From an uncultured Maritalea sp. (GTDB lineage Bacteria > Pseudomonadota > Alphaproteobacteria > Rhizobiales > Devosiaceae), in the NCBI GenBank assembly GCA_913055925.1, contig CAJXLH010000093.1:1-9250 (forward strand): a DNA stretch of 9,250 bases, given 5' to 3'. The position numbers were made by a program, and so were the translations under genes. Of the stretch, positions 1 to 6,059 are shown one piece after another. The notes beneath the pieces are model-generated. The model saw only the letters and a program-made list of their open reading frames with translations. It searched no databases and was not told the origin of the DNA. Within the stretch, counting starts at the first letter, position 1; every line of letters starts with the position of its first letter.

Positions 1-927
1 GGCGTTCGCGACAATTTTGCGTACCGAAGGTTCTTTTTCGTATTCGGCCGATGCAATGCCAATGCTGCTGCGCAAGTCGCAATTTTTGCCTTGAAACTGA
101 AACGGTTCCGATAAGGCATCCAGCAATTGATCGGCAAAACCCAACAACCGTTGCTTTGTGCAAGCGCCGAAAGACGCAATGACAAACTCGTCGCCGCCGA
201 TGCGTGCAACAAAGTCCTCTTGAGCTGCATGATGCTTGATGAGGTCGGTCACATGCACCAGGGCAGCGTCGCCCGCGTCCAGCCCTAAGCTATTGTTGAT
301 TTGTTTGAATTTGTTCACGTCCAGCTGGATGACCGAGAATTGTTGATGCGGCCATTCTTCTTCGCTGAAGCGCCGAATGAAGCGCTGCAATCCGCGGCGG
401 TTCGGTAATCCAGTTACCTCATCAATATGTGCACGGTCTTTCCTATATTCTGCGCTGGTGTCAGCAAGTGAATGCGCGGCCTTTAAAAGGCTATTGCACA
501 TTTGCGCCATGGCGGTGGAGGTGAGTTTTGATAGCTCGGTCAGGGTCGTCGCGTCGGGCATTGCCTCTGATGCATAGGCATCGATGGCGTTACGGCATAG
601 ACTATCGTAGCTACTAAATATGCCTTCGAATTCTGGATTGATTGCCAGTTCAAATTGTTGGATGAGTTCTTCTTCTTCATTGCGAAGAAGATGGATGCGC
701 GCGCCTTTAAGTTGGTTCCAGCTTCTTGAAACCTTGTGCAAACCACGTCGCAATAAGCGCGCAGCAGCGGCGAATTTCTCCGGCTCCAACGTAGACGATA
801 ACGCCAAAATGGTCGTTTGGTTTGCTGAGAGGCTCAGACTAGTCGCCTCATCAATCAGCAAACCGATATTGTCTACGGTCTTGGAAATATCTGTTGATGT
901 AGCTGGCGCGAAGTCAGGACTGGACAT
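1..927 (-). CDS. GGDEF diguanylate cyclase, 3' end cut off by the window edge
   Basis: This frame is open without a stop from ATG at 927 to base 1 (309 residues), and the gene continues past the left edge. Residues 169-177 read DEVTGLPNR, the usual entry to a GGDEF domain, and GGDEF itself is at 244-248 in the context ARIGGDEFVIA. D203 (in LDVNKFKQIN), N211 and D220 match the metal- and guanine-contacting positions of active cyclases. The expected role is therefore synthesis of cyclic di-GMP from two GTP. The inhibitory I-site (RxxD ending six residues before GGDEF) reads AQED, so its Arg is missing. Residues 1-165 are soluble, mostly helical by eye and match no sensor domain I recognise. No TM segment is present, so the protein is probably cytosolic. 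The ATG lies inside the end of the globin gene (14-nt overlap), with GGAAGG at 936-941 eight bases upstream. A C-terminal EAL domain cannot be excluded. Confidence 0.9.
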   Translation of the reverse strand, partial: MSSPDFAPATSTDISKTVDNIGLLIDEATSLSLSANQTTILALSSTLEPEKFAAAARLLRRGLHKVSRSWNQLKGARIHLLRNEEEELIQQFELAINPEFEGIFSSYDSLCRNAIDAYASEAMPDATTLTELSKLTSTAMAQMCNSLLKAAHSLADTSAEYRKDRAHIDEVTGLPNRRGLQRFIRRFSEEEWPHQQFSVIQLDVNKFKQINNSLGLDAGDAALVHVTDLIKHHAAQEDFVARIGGDEFVIASFGACTKQRLLGFADQLLDALSEPFQFQGKNCDLRSSIGIASAEYEKEPSVRKIVANA

Positions 928-1333
928 CTCGTGCGCCTTCCAACATCAGGTCACAGACCATTGTTAGAGCTGCTTGCCATGCCGATTTGTACTCGTCGCT
1001 CCATTTGTCGGACATGGTTTTCGAAATCGTTTCGATTAAGACCTCAGAAACGACGGGATAGTGCTCGGGCACGGCCCCATAAGCGACGTGGCGTTTACCC
1101 AATGTACGTAATGTCTCCGCGATCTCGGCTGGATTGTCAGCGCTTTCGACCACCATCACAATTGATTGCCAAAGCTTTTCGCTTTGCTTGAACATATCGT
1201 CAGGGAACAGCTCGCGAACGCCGGGCGCTACCTCGAACAGGTTTGCGTAAAAAGCGTTTGTGGCCGGGATCTCCATTTTGGCGAGCTCAGCGGCGGATTC
1301 TCTTATCAGTAAAACTTGTTCTTCAGTAAGCAT
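914..1333 (-). CDS. Single-domain bacterial globin (flavohaemoglobin-type haem protein)
   Basis: The 139-residue protein spans one globin fold and lacks the FAD/NAD reductase domains of flavohaemoglobin (about 400 residues). Hand alignment to E. coli Hmp places Tyr B10 at Y29 (in AFYANLF), Gln E7 at Q50, Leu E11 at L54, the proximal His F8 at H82 (in GKRHVAYG) and a conserved Tyr at Y92 (in PEHYPVV). A Tyr/Gln distal pocket is typical of globins that bind O2 tightly or handle NO. The Hmp proximal Glu does not align exactly; E132 is nearby. I chose ATG 1333, which starts MLTEEQ much as Hmp starts MLDAQ, with AAAGG six bases upstream. A 29-residue longer frame from 1420 would read through the stem-loop and promoter region and does not look like globin. 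The stop overlaps the cyclase start, implying translational coupling and perhaps a sensor role. Stand-alone O2 or NO binding is the alternative. Confidence 0.88.
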   Translation of the reverse strand: MLTEEQVLLIRESAAELAKMEIPATNAFYANLFEVAPGVRELFPDDMFKQSEKLWQSIVMVVESADNPAEIAETLRTLGKRHVAYGAVPEHYPVVSEVLIETISKTMSDKWSDEYKSAWQAALTMVCDLMLEGARDVQS

Positions 1334-1341
1334 AGGACACC

Positions 1342-1363
1342 TTTCGGCAGTAGAATGCCGAAA
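1342..1363 (-). promoter_or_regulatory. Perfect stem-loop / inverted repeat at the globin ribosome binding site
   Basis: TTTCGGCA (1342-1349), six bases, then TGCCGAAA (1356-1363) form a perfect 8-bp inverted repeat. In the transcript it lies in the 5' leader, and its 3' arm supplies the first bases of the AAAGG Shine-Dalgarno element that precedes the globin start at 1333. It could be an RNA hairpin limiting ribosome access, or a DNA operator for a dimeric regulator just downstream of the predicted transcription start. I see no match to FNR, NnrR or NsrR consensus sites. Confidence 0.55.
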
Positions 1364-1384
1364 TGGTGCGCAAATTAAGTTAAA

Positions 1385-1412
1385 ATTGTATTTGAATTGG
1401 CTTTGAGGTGAA
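1385..1412 (-). promoter_or_regulatory. Candidate sigma-70-type promoter for globin and GGDEF genes
   Basis: On the minus strand TTCACC (1407-1412) is followed after 16 bases by TACAAT (1385-1390), which differs from TATAAT at one position. Transcription would start near 1378, giving a leader of about 45 nt that contains the stem-loop. Position and -10 quality are good. The -35 has four of six consensus bases, so this remains a prediction. Confidence 0.4.
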
Positions 1413-1500
1413 TAAGGCAATACTGCGCTGATGAGTGTTTAATTCAAATTTTATGCGAACTTCGACATACTATCGGACCGAAATCTATCATTTTGAGGTG
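1402..1500. repeat. Pair of 9-bp direct repeats in the recQ-globin intergenic region
   Basis: TTTGAGGTG occurs at 1402-1410 and again at 1492-1500, 90 bp apart, inside the 171-bp gap between the recQ stop and the globin start. The copy nearer the globin overlaps its predicted -35 hexamer. The rest of the gap shows no clear rho-independent terminator for recQ. Two copies of a 9-mer over this distance could arise by chance a few percent of the time. Confidence 0.4.
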
Positions 1501-1504
1501 TGGA

Positions 1505-3322
1505 TCAGGCCGACAGCTCGTGATTGCTGATAGCGTCAAGAAATAGCTTTCCGTAGCGTTCCAGTTTCGAACTTCCAATGCCGCCAACATCAAGCATATC
1601 TTCAAGTCGATTGGGCCGCTTTTGCGCGAGTTCGATTAGGGTTCGGTCATTAAAGATGATGTAGGCTGGCACCTTTTGCTCGCGAGCCAGCTCGTTTCGC
1701 AGGGACCTTAGGTTATCGAGTAAATCCATTTCGGCGGCGTCCAGCGGAACGGCAGGACTGTTTGCGCTACCCAGCGCACGGGCCGTGCGTTTGCGTGGTT
1801 TTTCATAGTGGCGCATTGGCAATGGCGGTTTTTCGCGCAAAAACGCGCGACCGTCTGCCGTGATCATAAGCCCACCGTGGCCATCTGGGGTTGGGCTCAA
1901 AAGATTGCTTGCGACCAGCTGACGGAAGATGTTCTGCCACTCTGGTTTTGAAAACTCTTGCCCGACACCAAAAGTCGGCAACTGGTCATGACCAAACTTT
2001 TCAACGCGCTCGCTTTCCACGCCCAGCAGGACCTCAATGAGGTAGGACACGCCAAATCGTTCGCCTGTTCGGTAAACGCAGGAGAGGGCCTTTTGCGCAG
2101 CAATTGTGGCGTCAAATGTTTCGGGCGGTCGCTGGCACGTATCACAATTGTTGCAAGGTTCGCAGCTGTCATCAAAATAGTTGAGTAGCACCTGCCGCCG
2201 ACAATTAGCGGTTTCGCACAGCCCCAATAGTGCACTAAGTTTTTGGTGTTGGATGCGTTTTTGCTCGTCCGGCGCATTAGAAGCTTCAATCCATTGCCGT
2301 TGCTGTGCAGCATCTTCCAGACCATAGAGCATCAACGCATTTGAGGGTTGTCCATCACGGCCAGCGCGTCCGGTTTCTTGATAATATGCCTCAATATTTT
2401 TCGGCGTATTCATATGCACAACAAAGCGTACATCTGGTTTATCGATGCCCATGCCAAACGCAATGGTTGCGACCATAATCACGCGTTCGCCTTGCAAGAA
2501 GGCCTGTTGATTTCGTGCCCTAACGTCGCTCTCAAGCCCCGCGTGATAGGGAAGCGCTTCAATACCCTGGGCACATAGCCACTCGGCCATGTCCTCCACC
2601 TTACGGCGGGAAATGCAATAAACGATGCCGCAATCATCTGGATGCTTTTCATTGATGAAACGCAAAATTTGGTCGCGTGGCGAGTTGCGCAACGCAATCG
2701 CGTAATTGATGTTCGGTCGATCAAAGCCACCAAGAAAGGTCCGCCCGTGGTTGAGTGATAGCCGATCAACAATATCAATACGCGTTTGCGCATCGGCGGT
2801 TGCTGTGAGCGCAATGCGAGGCACGTTCGGGAACCGTTCGGCGAGAACAGCCAAGGCAGCATAGTCGGGCCGGAAATCGTGACCCCATTCGGAAACGCAA
2901 TGGGCTTCATCGATTGCAAATAGAGCGATTTTGCAGTTCTCGAGGAACGACAAAAACTCTGGCATCATCAAACGTTCAGGCGCAACGTAGAGGAGATCGA
3001 CTTCGCCTTTTCGCACCTGCTGCCTGGCTGTTTTGACCTCATCCATCCCCATTGTGGAGTTGATCGCTGTCGCCTTTATGCCCATTTGCGCGAGTGCGGA
3101 TATTTGATCCTGCATCAGCGCGATGAGCGGGGAAACAACAATGGCGACGCCATCTCGACACAATGCTGGAATTTGATAGCAAAGAGACTTGCCCGCACCC
3201 GTTGGCATGAGCGCAAATGCGTCGCCGCCCTCAATCACATGATTGATGATCGCCTCTTGCTGACCTCTAAACGCGTCATAGCCGTAATGTTCGCGCAGAA
3301 TAGAAAGTGGGGACTTGGTCAT
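1505..3322 (-). CDS. recQ: ATP-dependent DNA helicase RecQ
   Basis: The 605-residue protein has full RecQ architecture. RecQ is a 3'-to-5' superfamily 2 helicase acting in recombination and replication-fork repair. Numbering from the chosen start: Q motif around 15-25 (FRGQQEAI), Walker A MPTGAGKS at 39-46, DEAH at 138-141 followed by the aromatic-rich loop (SEWGHDFRPDY), LTAT at 172-175, motif V around 285-299 and motif VI QETGRAGRDG at 315-324. Zinc-binding Cys are C374, C390, C393 and C396, spaced almost as in E. coli. An RQC winged helix (about 401-500) and an HRDC domain (about 530-600) follow. I chose ATG 3322 (MTKSPLSIL) because typical RecQ proteins begin close to this point. The frame also allows ATG 3367, adding 15 residues that do not resemble the family and lack a well-placed Shine-Dalgarno. 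The gene lies 62 nt downstream of uvrB, so co-transcription from the SOS promoter is likely. Confidence 0.97.
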   Translation of the reverse strand: MTKSPLSILREHYGYDAFRGQQEAIINHVIEGGDAFALMPTGAGKSLCYQIPALCRDGVAIVVSPLIALMQDQISALAQMGIKATAINSTMGMDEVKTARQQVRKGEVDLLYVAPERLMMPEFLSFLENCKIALFAIDEAHCVSEWGHDFRPDYAALAVLAERFPNVPRIALTATADAQTRIDIVDRLSLNHGRTFLGGFDRPNINYAIALRNSPRDQILRFINEKHPDDCGIVYCISRRKVEDMAEWLCAQGIEALPYHAGLESDVRARNQQAFLQGERVIMVATIAFGMGIDKPDVRFVVHMNTPKNIEAYYQETGRAGRDGQPSNALMLYGLEDAAQQRQWIEASNAPDEQKRIQHQKLSALLGLCETANCRRQVLLNYFDDSCEPCNNCDTCQRPPETFDATIAAQKALSCVYRTGERFGVSYLIEVLLGVESERVEKFGHDQLPTFGVGQEFSKPEWQNIFRQLVASNLLSPTPDGHGGLMITADGRAFLREKPPLPMRHYEKPRKRTARALGSANSPAVPLDAAEMDLLDNLRSLRNELAREQKVPAYIIFNDRTLIELAQKRPNRLEDMLDVGGIGSSKLERYGKLFLDAISNHELSA

Positions 3323-3384
3323 AGGTCTCGTGAATGATGGGAGGCGAAAAAGGGATTCGCCGCCCATTTTAATTCAGAACCGAC

Positions 3385-5838
3385 CTAATGGATATCCAGT
3401 TCCATCTCTTTGAGACGTTTTACTTCGTCGCGCAGGCGTGCCGCTTCTTCAAACTCAAGGTTTGTTGCAGCTTCACGCATTTTGGCTTCGAGATCTTTGA
3501 TCGTTGCGGCCAAATTATCACCGACATGAACTTCACCTTTGGAGAACTTGTCTTTGCCCGTACCAACAGTCACATGGTCCTTCTCATAGACCGAATCCAT
3601 GATGTTTTTGATGTTCGATTTCACGGTTTGCGGGGTGATGCCATGTTCTTCATTGTAGGCGAGCTGCTTCTCGCGGCGGCGATTGGTTTCGGTAATCGCG
3701 CGCTCCATTGAGCCGGTCATATTGTCCGCATAAAGGACGACACGCCCTTCAGCGTTACGCGCCGCACGACCAATGGTTTGGATCAATGACGTTTCGGAGC
3801 GCAAGAAACCTTCTTTATCTGCATCCAGAATGGCAACCAGCGCACATTCGGGAATGTCCAAACCTTCACGCAACAGGTTGATCCCCACCAGCACATCAAA
3901 TGCGCCAAGCCGCAGATCTCGAATGATCTCAATCCGCTCCACCGTATCGACATCAGAGTGCATATAGCGCACCTTGATGCCTTGCTCGTGCATATATTCG
4001 GTAAGGTCTTCCGCCATTTTTTTCGTGAGCGTTGTCAACAAAGTTCGGTAGCCGAGCTTTGCAGTTTTGCGCACCTCATCAATGACATCATCGACCTGAT
4101 TGGTTGCCGGGCGGATTTCAACCACTGGGTCAATCAATCCTGTTGGGCGAATAATCTGCTCCGCGAATACGCCGCCAGTTTGATCCAATTCCCACGCGCC
4201 TGGTGTCGCGGAAACATAAACCGATTGCGGACGCATGGCGTTCCATTCTTCAAACCGCAATGGCCGGTTGTCCATTGCCGATGGCAGGCGGAAACCATAC
4301 TCAGCCAATGTCGCTTTGCGGCGGAAGTCGCCGCGATACATCGCGCCAAGCTGGCCGATAGTCACATGGCTTTCGTCCACAAAGACGAGTGCATTGTCCG
4401 GCAAATATTCAAACAGTGTTGGCGGCGGCTCGCCAGGCTTACGCCCCGTTAGGTACCGCGAATAGTTTTCAATGCCTGCGCACGATCCGGTCGCTTCCAT
4501 CATCTCAAGGTCGAACAATGTGCGCTGCTCAAGCCGCTGCGCCTCAAGAAAACGACCCATGCCGTTTAGTTCTTGCAAGCGCGCCTGCAGCTCTTCCTTG
4601 ATGTATTTAAACGCTTGATTGAGCGTTGGCCGCGGCGTCACATAGTGTGAGTTTGCGTAAAGCCGAATGTTCTTTAGCCGCGCCGCCTTCTTGCCGGTTA
4701 GGGGGTCAAACTCGTCAATCGATTCAATTTCGTCACCCCAAAGCGTAACGCGCCATGCCGCACTGTCATAGTGAGCTGGGAAAATATCAATCGTGTCGCC
4801 ACGCACACGGAAGGTACCTCGCACAAAGCTCGCTTCATTGCGCTTATACTGCAGCGCAACCAAGCTGGCGAGCAACTCACGCTGATCGATCTTTTGACCC
4901 TCATGCAGGTCAACGATCATGGCGGTATAGCCTTCCACCGAGCCAATACCGTAGATGCATGAAACCGATGCAACAATGATCACATCATCTCGCTCGAGCA
5001 CCGCGCGGGTGGCCGAGTGACGCATCCGGTCAATCTGCTCGTTGATGGTCGATTCTTTTTCGATATATGTGTCGGTGCGCGGCACATATGCCTCTGGCTG
5101 ATAATAGTCGTAATACGAAACGAAATACTCAACCGCATTGTTAGGAAAGAAGCTTTTAAATTCCCCGTAAAGCTGTGCCGCGAGGGTCTTGTTGGGCGCC
5201 AAAATGAGGGCAGGGCGCTGAGTGCGTTCAATCATCGAAGCGACGGTGAAGGTTTTACCCGAGCCAGTTACCCCTAAAAGCACCTGATCCGTTTCGCCGT
5301 TGTTTACCCCTTCCACCAGTTCAGCGATTGCTGTTGGCTGGTCGCCTTGTGGTGTGAAATCTGTTGCCAAATCGAACCGTTGCCCACCTTCCATTTTGGC
5401 CGGGCGTGACGGACGGTGCGGTTTCCAGGCATCAACGCCTTCCACTTCCTTCCGACCATATTGAATAAGGTTTTCAAGCGCTTTTACGGTTTCCGATACA
5501 CCTGTTGTCGCTTCGGTTGGTTTGCTTGGTGCGCGAAAGCCTGCTTGCGGGGCTTCTGCAAACCCATCCAAGTTTTCTGGGCGCTCAACAGCATTTGCCT
5601 TTGACTTGGGCGAACGCTTTGACATGCCAGTAACGGTGTCAGGGTTTGTGGTTTTTGTGGTTGAACGTTTGGCGCGTTCCGCATCGGCACGATCAAGTGC
5701 GCGCTTGTTTTTTAAGCGTTGCTGCGGGAGCGGTTTGGACGCTTCAATGTCTTCGGCTTTTTCAATTTCCGAGATGAAATCATCAATTGAGAAGTCAGCT
5801 TTGCCGGGGCGCTCAGACTTAGGCTTGTCGTCGCTCAT
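3385..5838 (-). CDS. uvrB: Excinuclease ABC subunit UvrB with long N-terminal extension
   Basis: UvrB is the damage-verifying helicase-like subunit of nucleotide excision repair: UvrA loads it on the lesion and it then recruits UvrC. This copy has 817 residues against about 670 in E. coli. The excess is a hydrophilic, low-complexity N-terminus (about 1-150) rich in Lys, Arg, Ser, Thr and Pro, and the conserved core begins at FDLATDFTPQGDQP (155-168). Visible motifs are Walker A GVTGSGKT (189-196), the lesion-probing beta-hairpin region (about 242-262, YYDYYQPEAYVPRTDTY), DESH (488-491), SATPG (543-547), GRAAR (690-694) and the C-terminal UVR motif that contacts UvrC (about 778-813). Just after DESH the usual VTIPQ reads VTIGQ. 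Start 5838 has GGTGAG/ACGG-type purines upstream and fits the promoter. Similar extensions are known in alphaproteobacterial UvrB proteins; their function is unclear to me. Confidence 0.98.
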   Translation of the reverse strand: MSDDKPKSERPGKADFSIDDFISEIEKAEDIEASKPLPQQRLKNKRALDRADAERAKRSTTKTTNPDTVTGMSKRSPKSKANAVERPENLDGFAEAPQAGFRAPSKPTEATTGVSETVKALENLIQYGRKEVEGVDAWKPHRPSRPAKMEGGQRFDLATDFTPQGDQPTAIAELVEGVNNGETDQVLLGVTGSGKTFTVASMIERTQRPALILAPNKTLAAQLYGEFKSFFPNNAVEYFVSYYDYYQPEAYVPRTDTYIEKESTINEQIDRMRHSATRAVLERDDVIIVASVSCIYGIGSVEGYTAMIVDLHEGQKIDQRELLASLVALQYKRNEASFVRGTFRVRGDTIDIFPAHYDSAAWRVTLWGDEIESIDEFDPLTGKKAARLKNIRLYANSHYVTPRPTLNQAFKYIKEELQARLQELNGMGRFLEAQRLEQRTLFDLEMMEATGSCAGIENYSRYLTGRKPGEPPPTLFEYLPDNALVFVDESHVTIGQLGAMYRGDFRRKATLAEYGFRLPSAMDNRPLRFEEWNAMRPQSVYVSATPGAWELDQTGGVFAEQIIRPTGLIDPVVEIRPATNQVDDVIDEVRKTAKLGYRTLLTTLTKKMAEDLTEYMHEQGIKVRYMHSDVDTVERIEIIRDLRLGAFDVLVGINLLREGLDIPECALVAILDADKEGFLRSETSLIQTIGRAARNAEGRVVLYADNMTGSMERAITETNRRREKQLAYNEEHGITPQTVKSNIKNIMDSVYEKDHVTVGTGKDKFSKGEVHVGDNLAATIKDLEAKMREAATNLEFEEAARLRDEVKRLKEMELDIH

Positions 5839-5874
5839 TTACCGTCTCACCAAAACATAAGAAAGAATGACATA

Positions 5875-5903
5875 ACTATAGGCTATTCAAAGGTGAACGT
5901 AAA
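5875..5903 (-). promoter_or_regulatory. Predicted uvrB promoter
   Basis: On the minus strand TTTACG (5898-5903) is followed after exactly 17 bases by TATAGT (5875-5880). Transcription would start near 5868, about 30 nt before the uvrB start codon. The -35 hexamer sits inside the LexA box, the arrangement expected for a LexA-repressed promoter, and this raises confidence in both calls. Confidence 0.65.
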
Positions 5904-5909
5904 GAGAAC
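5895..5909. promoter_or_regulatory. LexA (SOS) box of alphaproteobacterial type
   Basis: GAAC (5895-5898), seven bases, GAAC (5906-5909) is a perfect match to the GAAC-N7-GAAC direct-repeat operator of alphaproteobacterial LexA; on the minus strand it reads GTTC-N7-GTTC. It covers the -35 of the predicted uvrB promoter, and 56 nt separate it from the uvrB start. LexA binding here should repress uvrB, and probably recQ downstream, until DNA damage triggers RecA-stimulated LexA cleavage. The site also sits eight bases upstream of the candidate promoter of the divergent transporter. Confidence 0.82.
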
Positions 5910-5916
5910 AAAGCGC

Positions 5917-5945
5917 TTGTGTTTGCGGTTTTTTGCTCTTATCTT
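5917..5945 (+). promoter_or_regulatory. Weak candidate promoter for the MFS transporter
   Basis: TTGTGT (5917-5922), a 17-base spacer and TATCTT (5940-5945) give a plausible sigma-70-type promoter on the plus strand. It would produce a leader of about 108 nt before the transporter start at 6060. A perfect 8-bp palindrome (AAGCGCTT, 5911-5918) overlaps the -35. The hexamers match consensus only moderately, so another start site is possible. Confidence 0.3.
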
Positions 5946-6041
5946 ACGACTAACGTCGAATAGGGGAAATGTGCCGCGCAGTGCTGCGGGCGCGATGTTT
6001 TATTCTTTCCCGTTGGAACCGTTCGGCGCCTACCTTTTTTA

Positions 6042-6055
6042 CACGTGGGGACGTG
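6042..6055 (+). promoter_or_regulatory. Small hairpin presenting the Shine-Dalgarno of the MFS gene
   Basis: CACGT (6042-6046), GGGG (6047-6050) and ACGTG (6051-6055) form a perfect 5-bp stem with a four-base loop. The loop bases, with the following A, are the GGGGA Shine-Dalgarno element eight bases before the ATG at 6060. The stem is short, so this may be coincidental, but it marks the start codon clearly. Confidence 0.35.
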
Positions 6056-6059
6056 ATCT

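Noticed and set aside
620..967. Plus-strand open frame of 115 codons
   Set aside because: Antisense to the GGDEF gene, whose frame has clear family motifs; the plus-strand product has no recognisable features.
1334..1420. Upstream extension of the globin reading frame
   Set aside because: It runs across the predicted -10 and the stem-loop, lacks globin similarity, and the ATG at 1333 has a proper ribosome binding site.
1441..1504. Possible terminator after recQ
   Set aside because: TCGG-T-CCGA is too tight to form a hairpin and has no following T-run; no other stem was found.
2825..2839. Second GTTC-N7-GTTC match (LexA-like) on the plus strand
   Set aside because: It lies deep inside the recQ coding region, in codons for a normal helicase segment, with no gene start nearby; probably chance.
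1505..3384. uvrB-recQ-globin-cyclase as a defence island
   Set aside because: RecQ and UvrB are complete housekeeping repair proteins with no fused effector domain, and no nuclease, toxin or other defence gene is present. The globin/cyclase pair looks like signalling instead.
3958..4452. Plus-strand open frame of 164 codons
   Set aside because: Antisense shadow of conserved uvrB sequence; no ribosome binding site or domain of its own.
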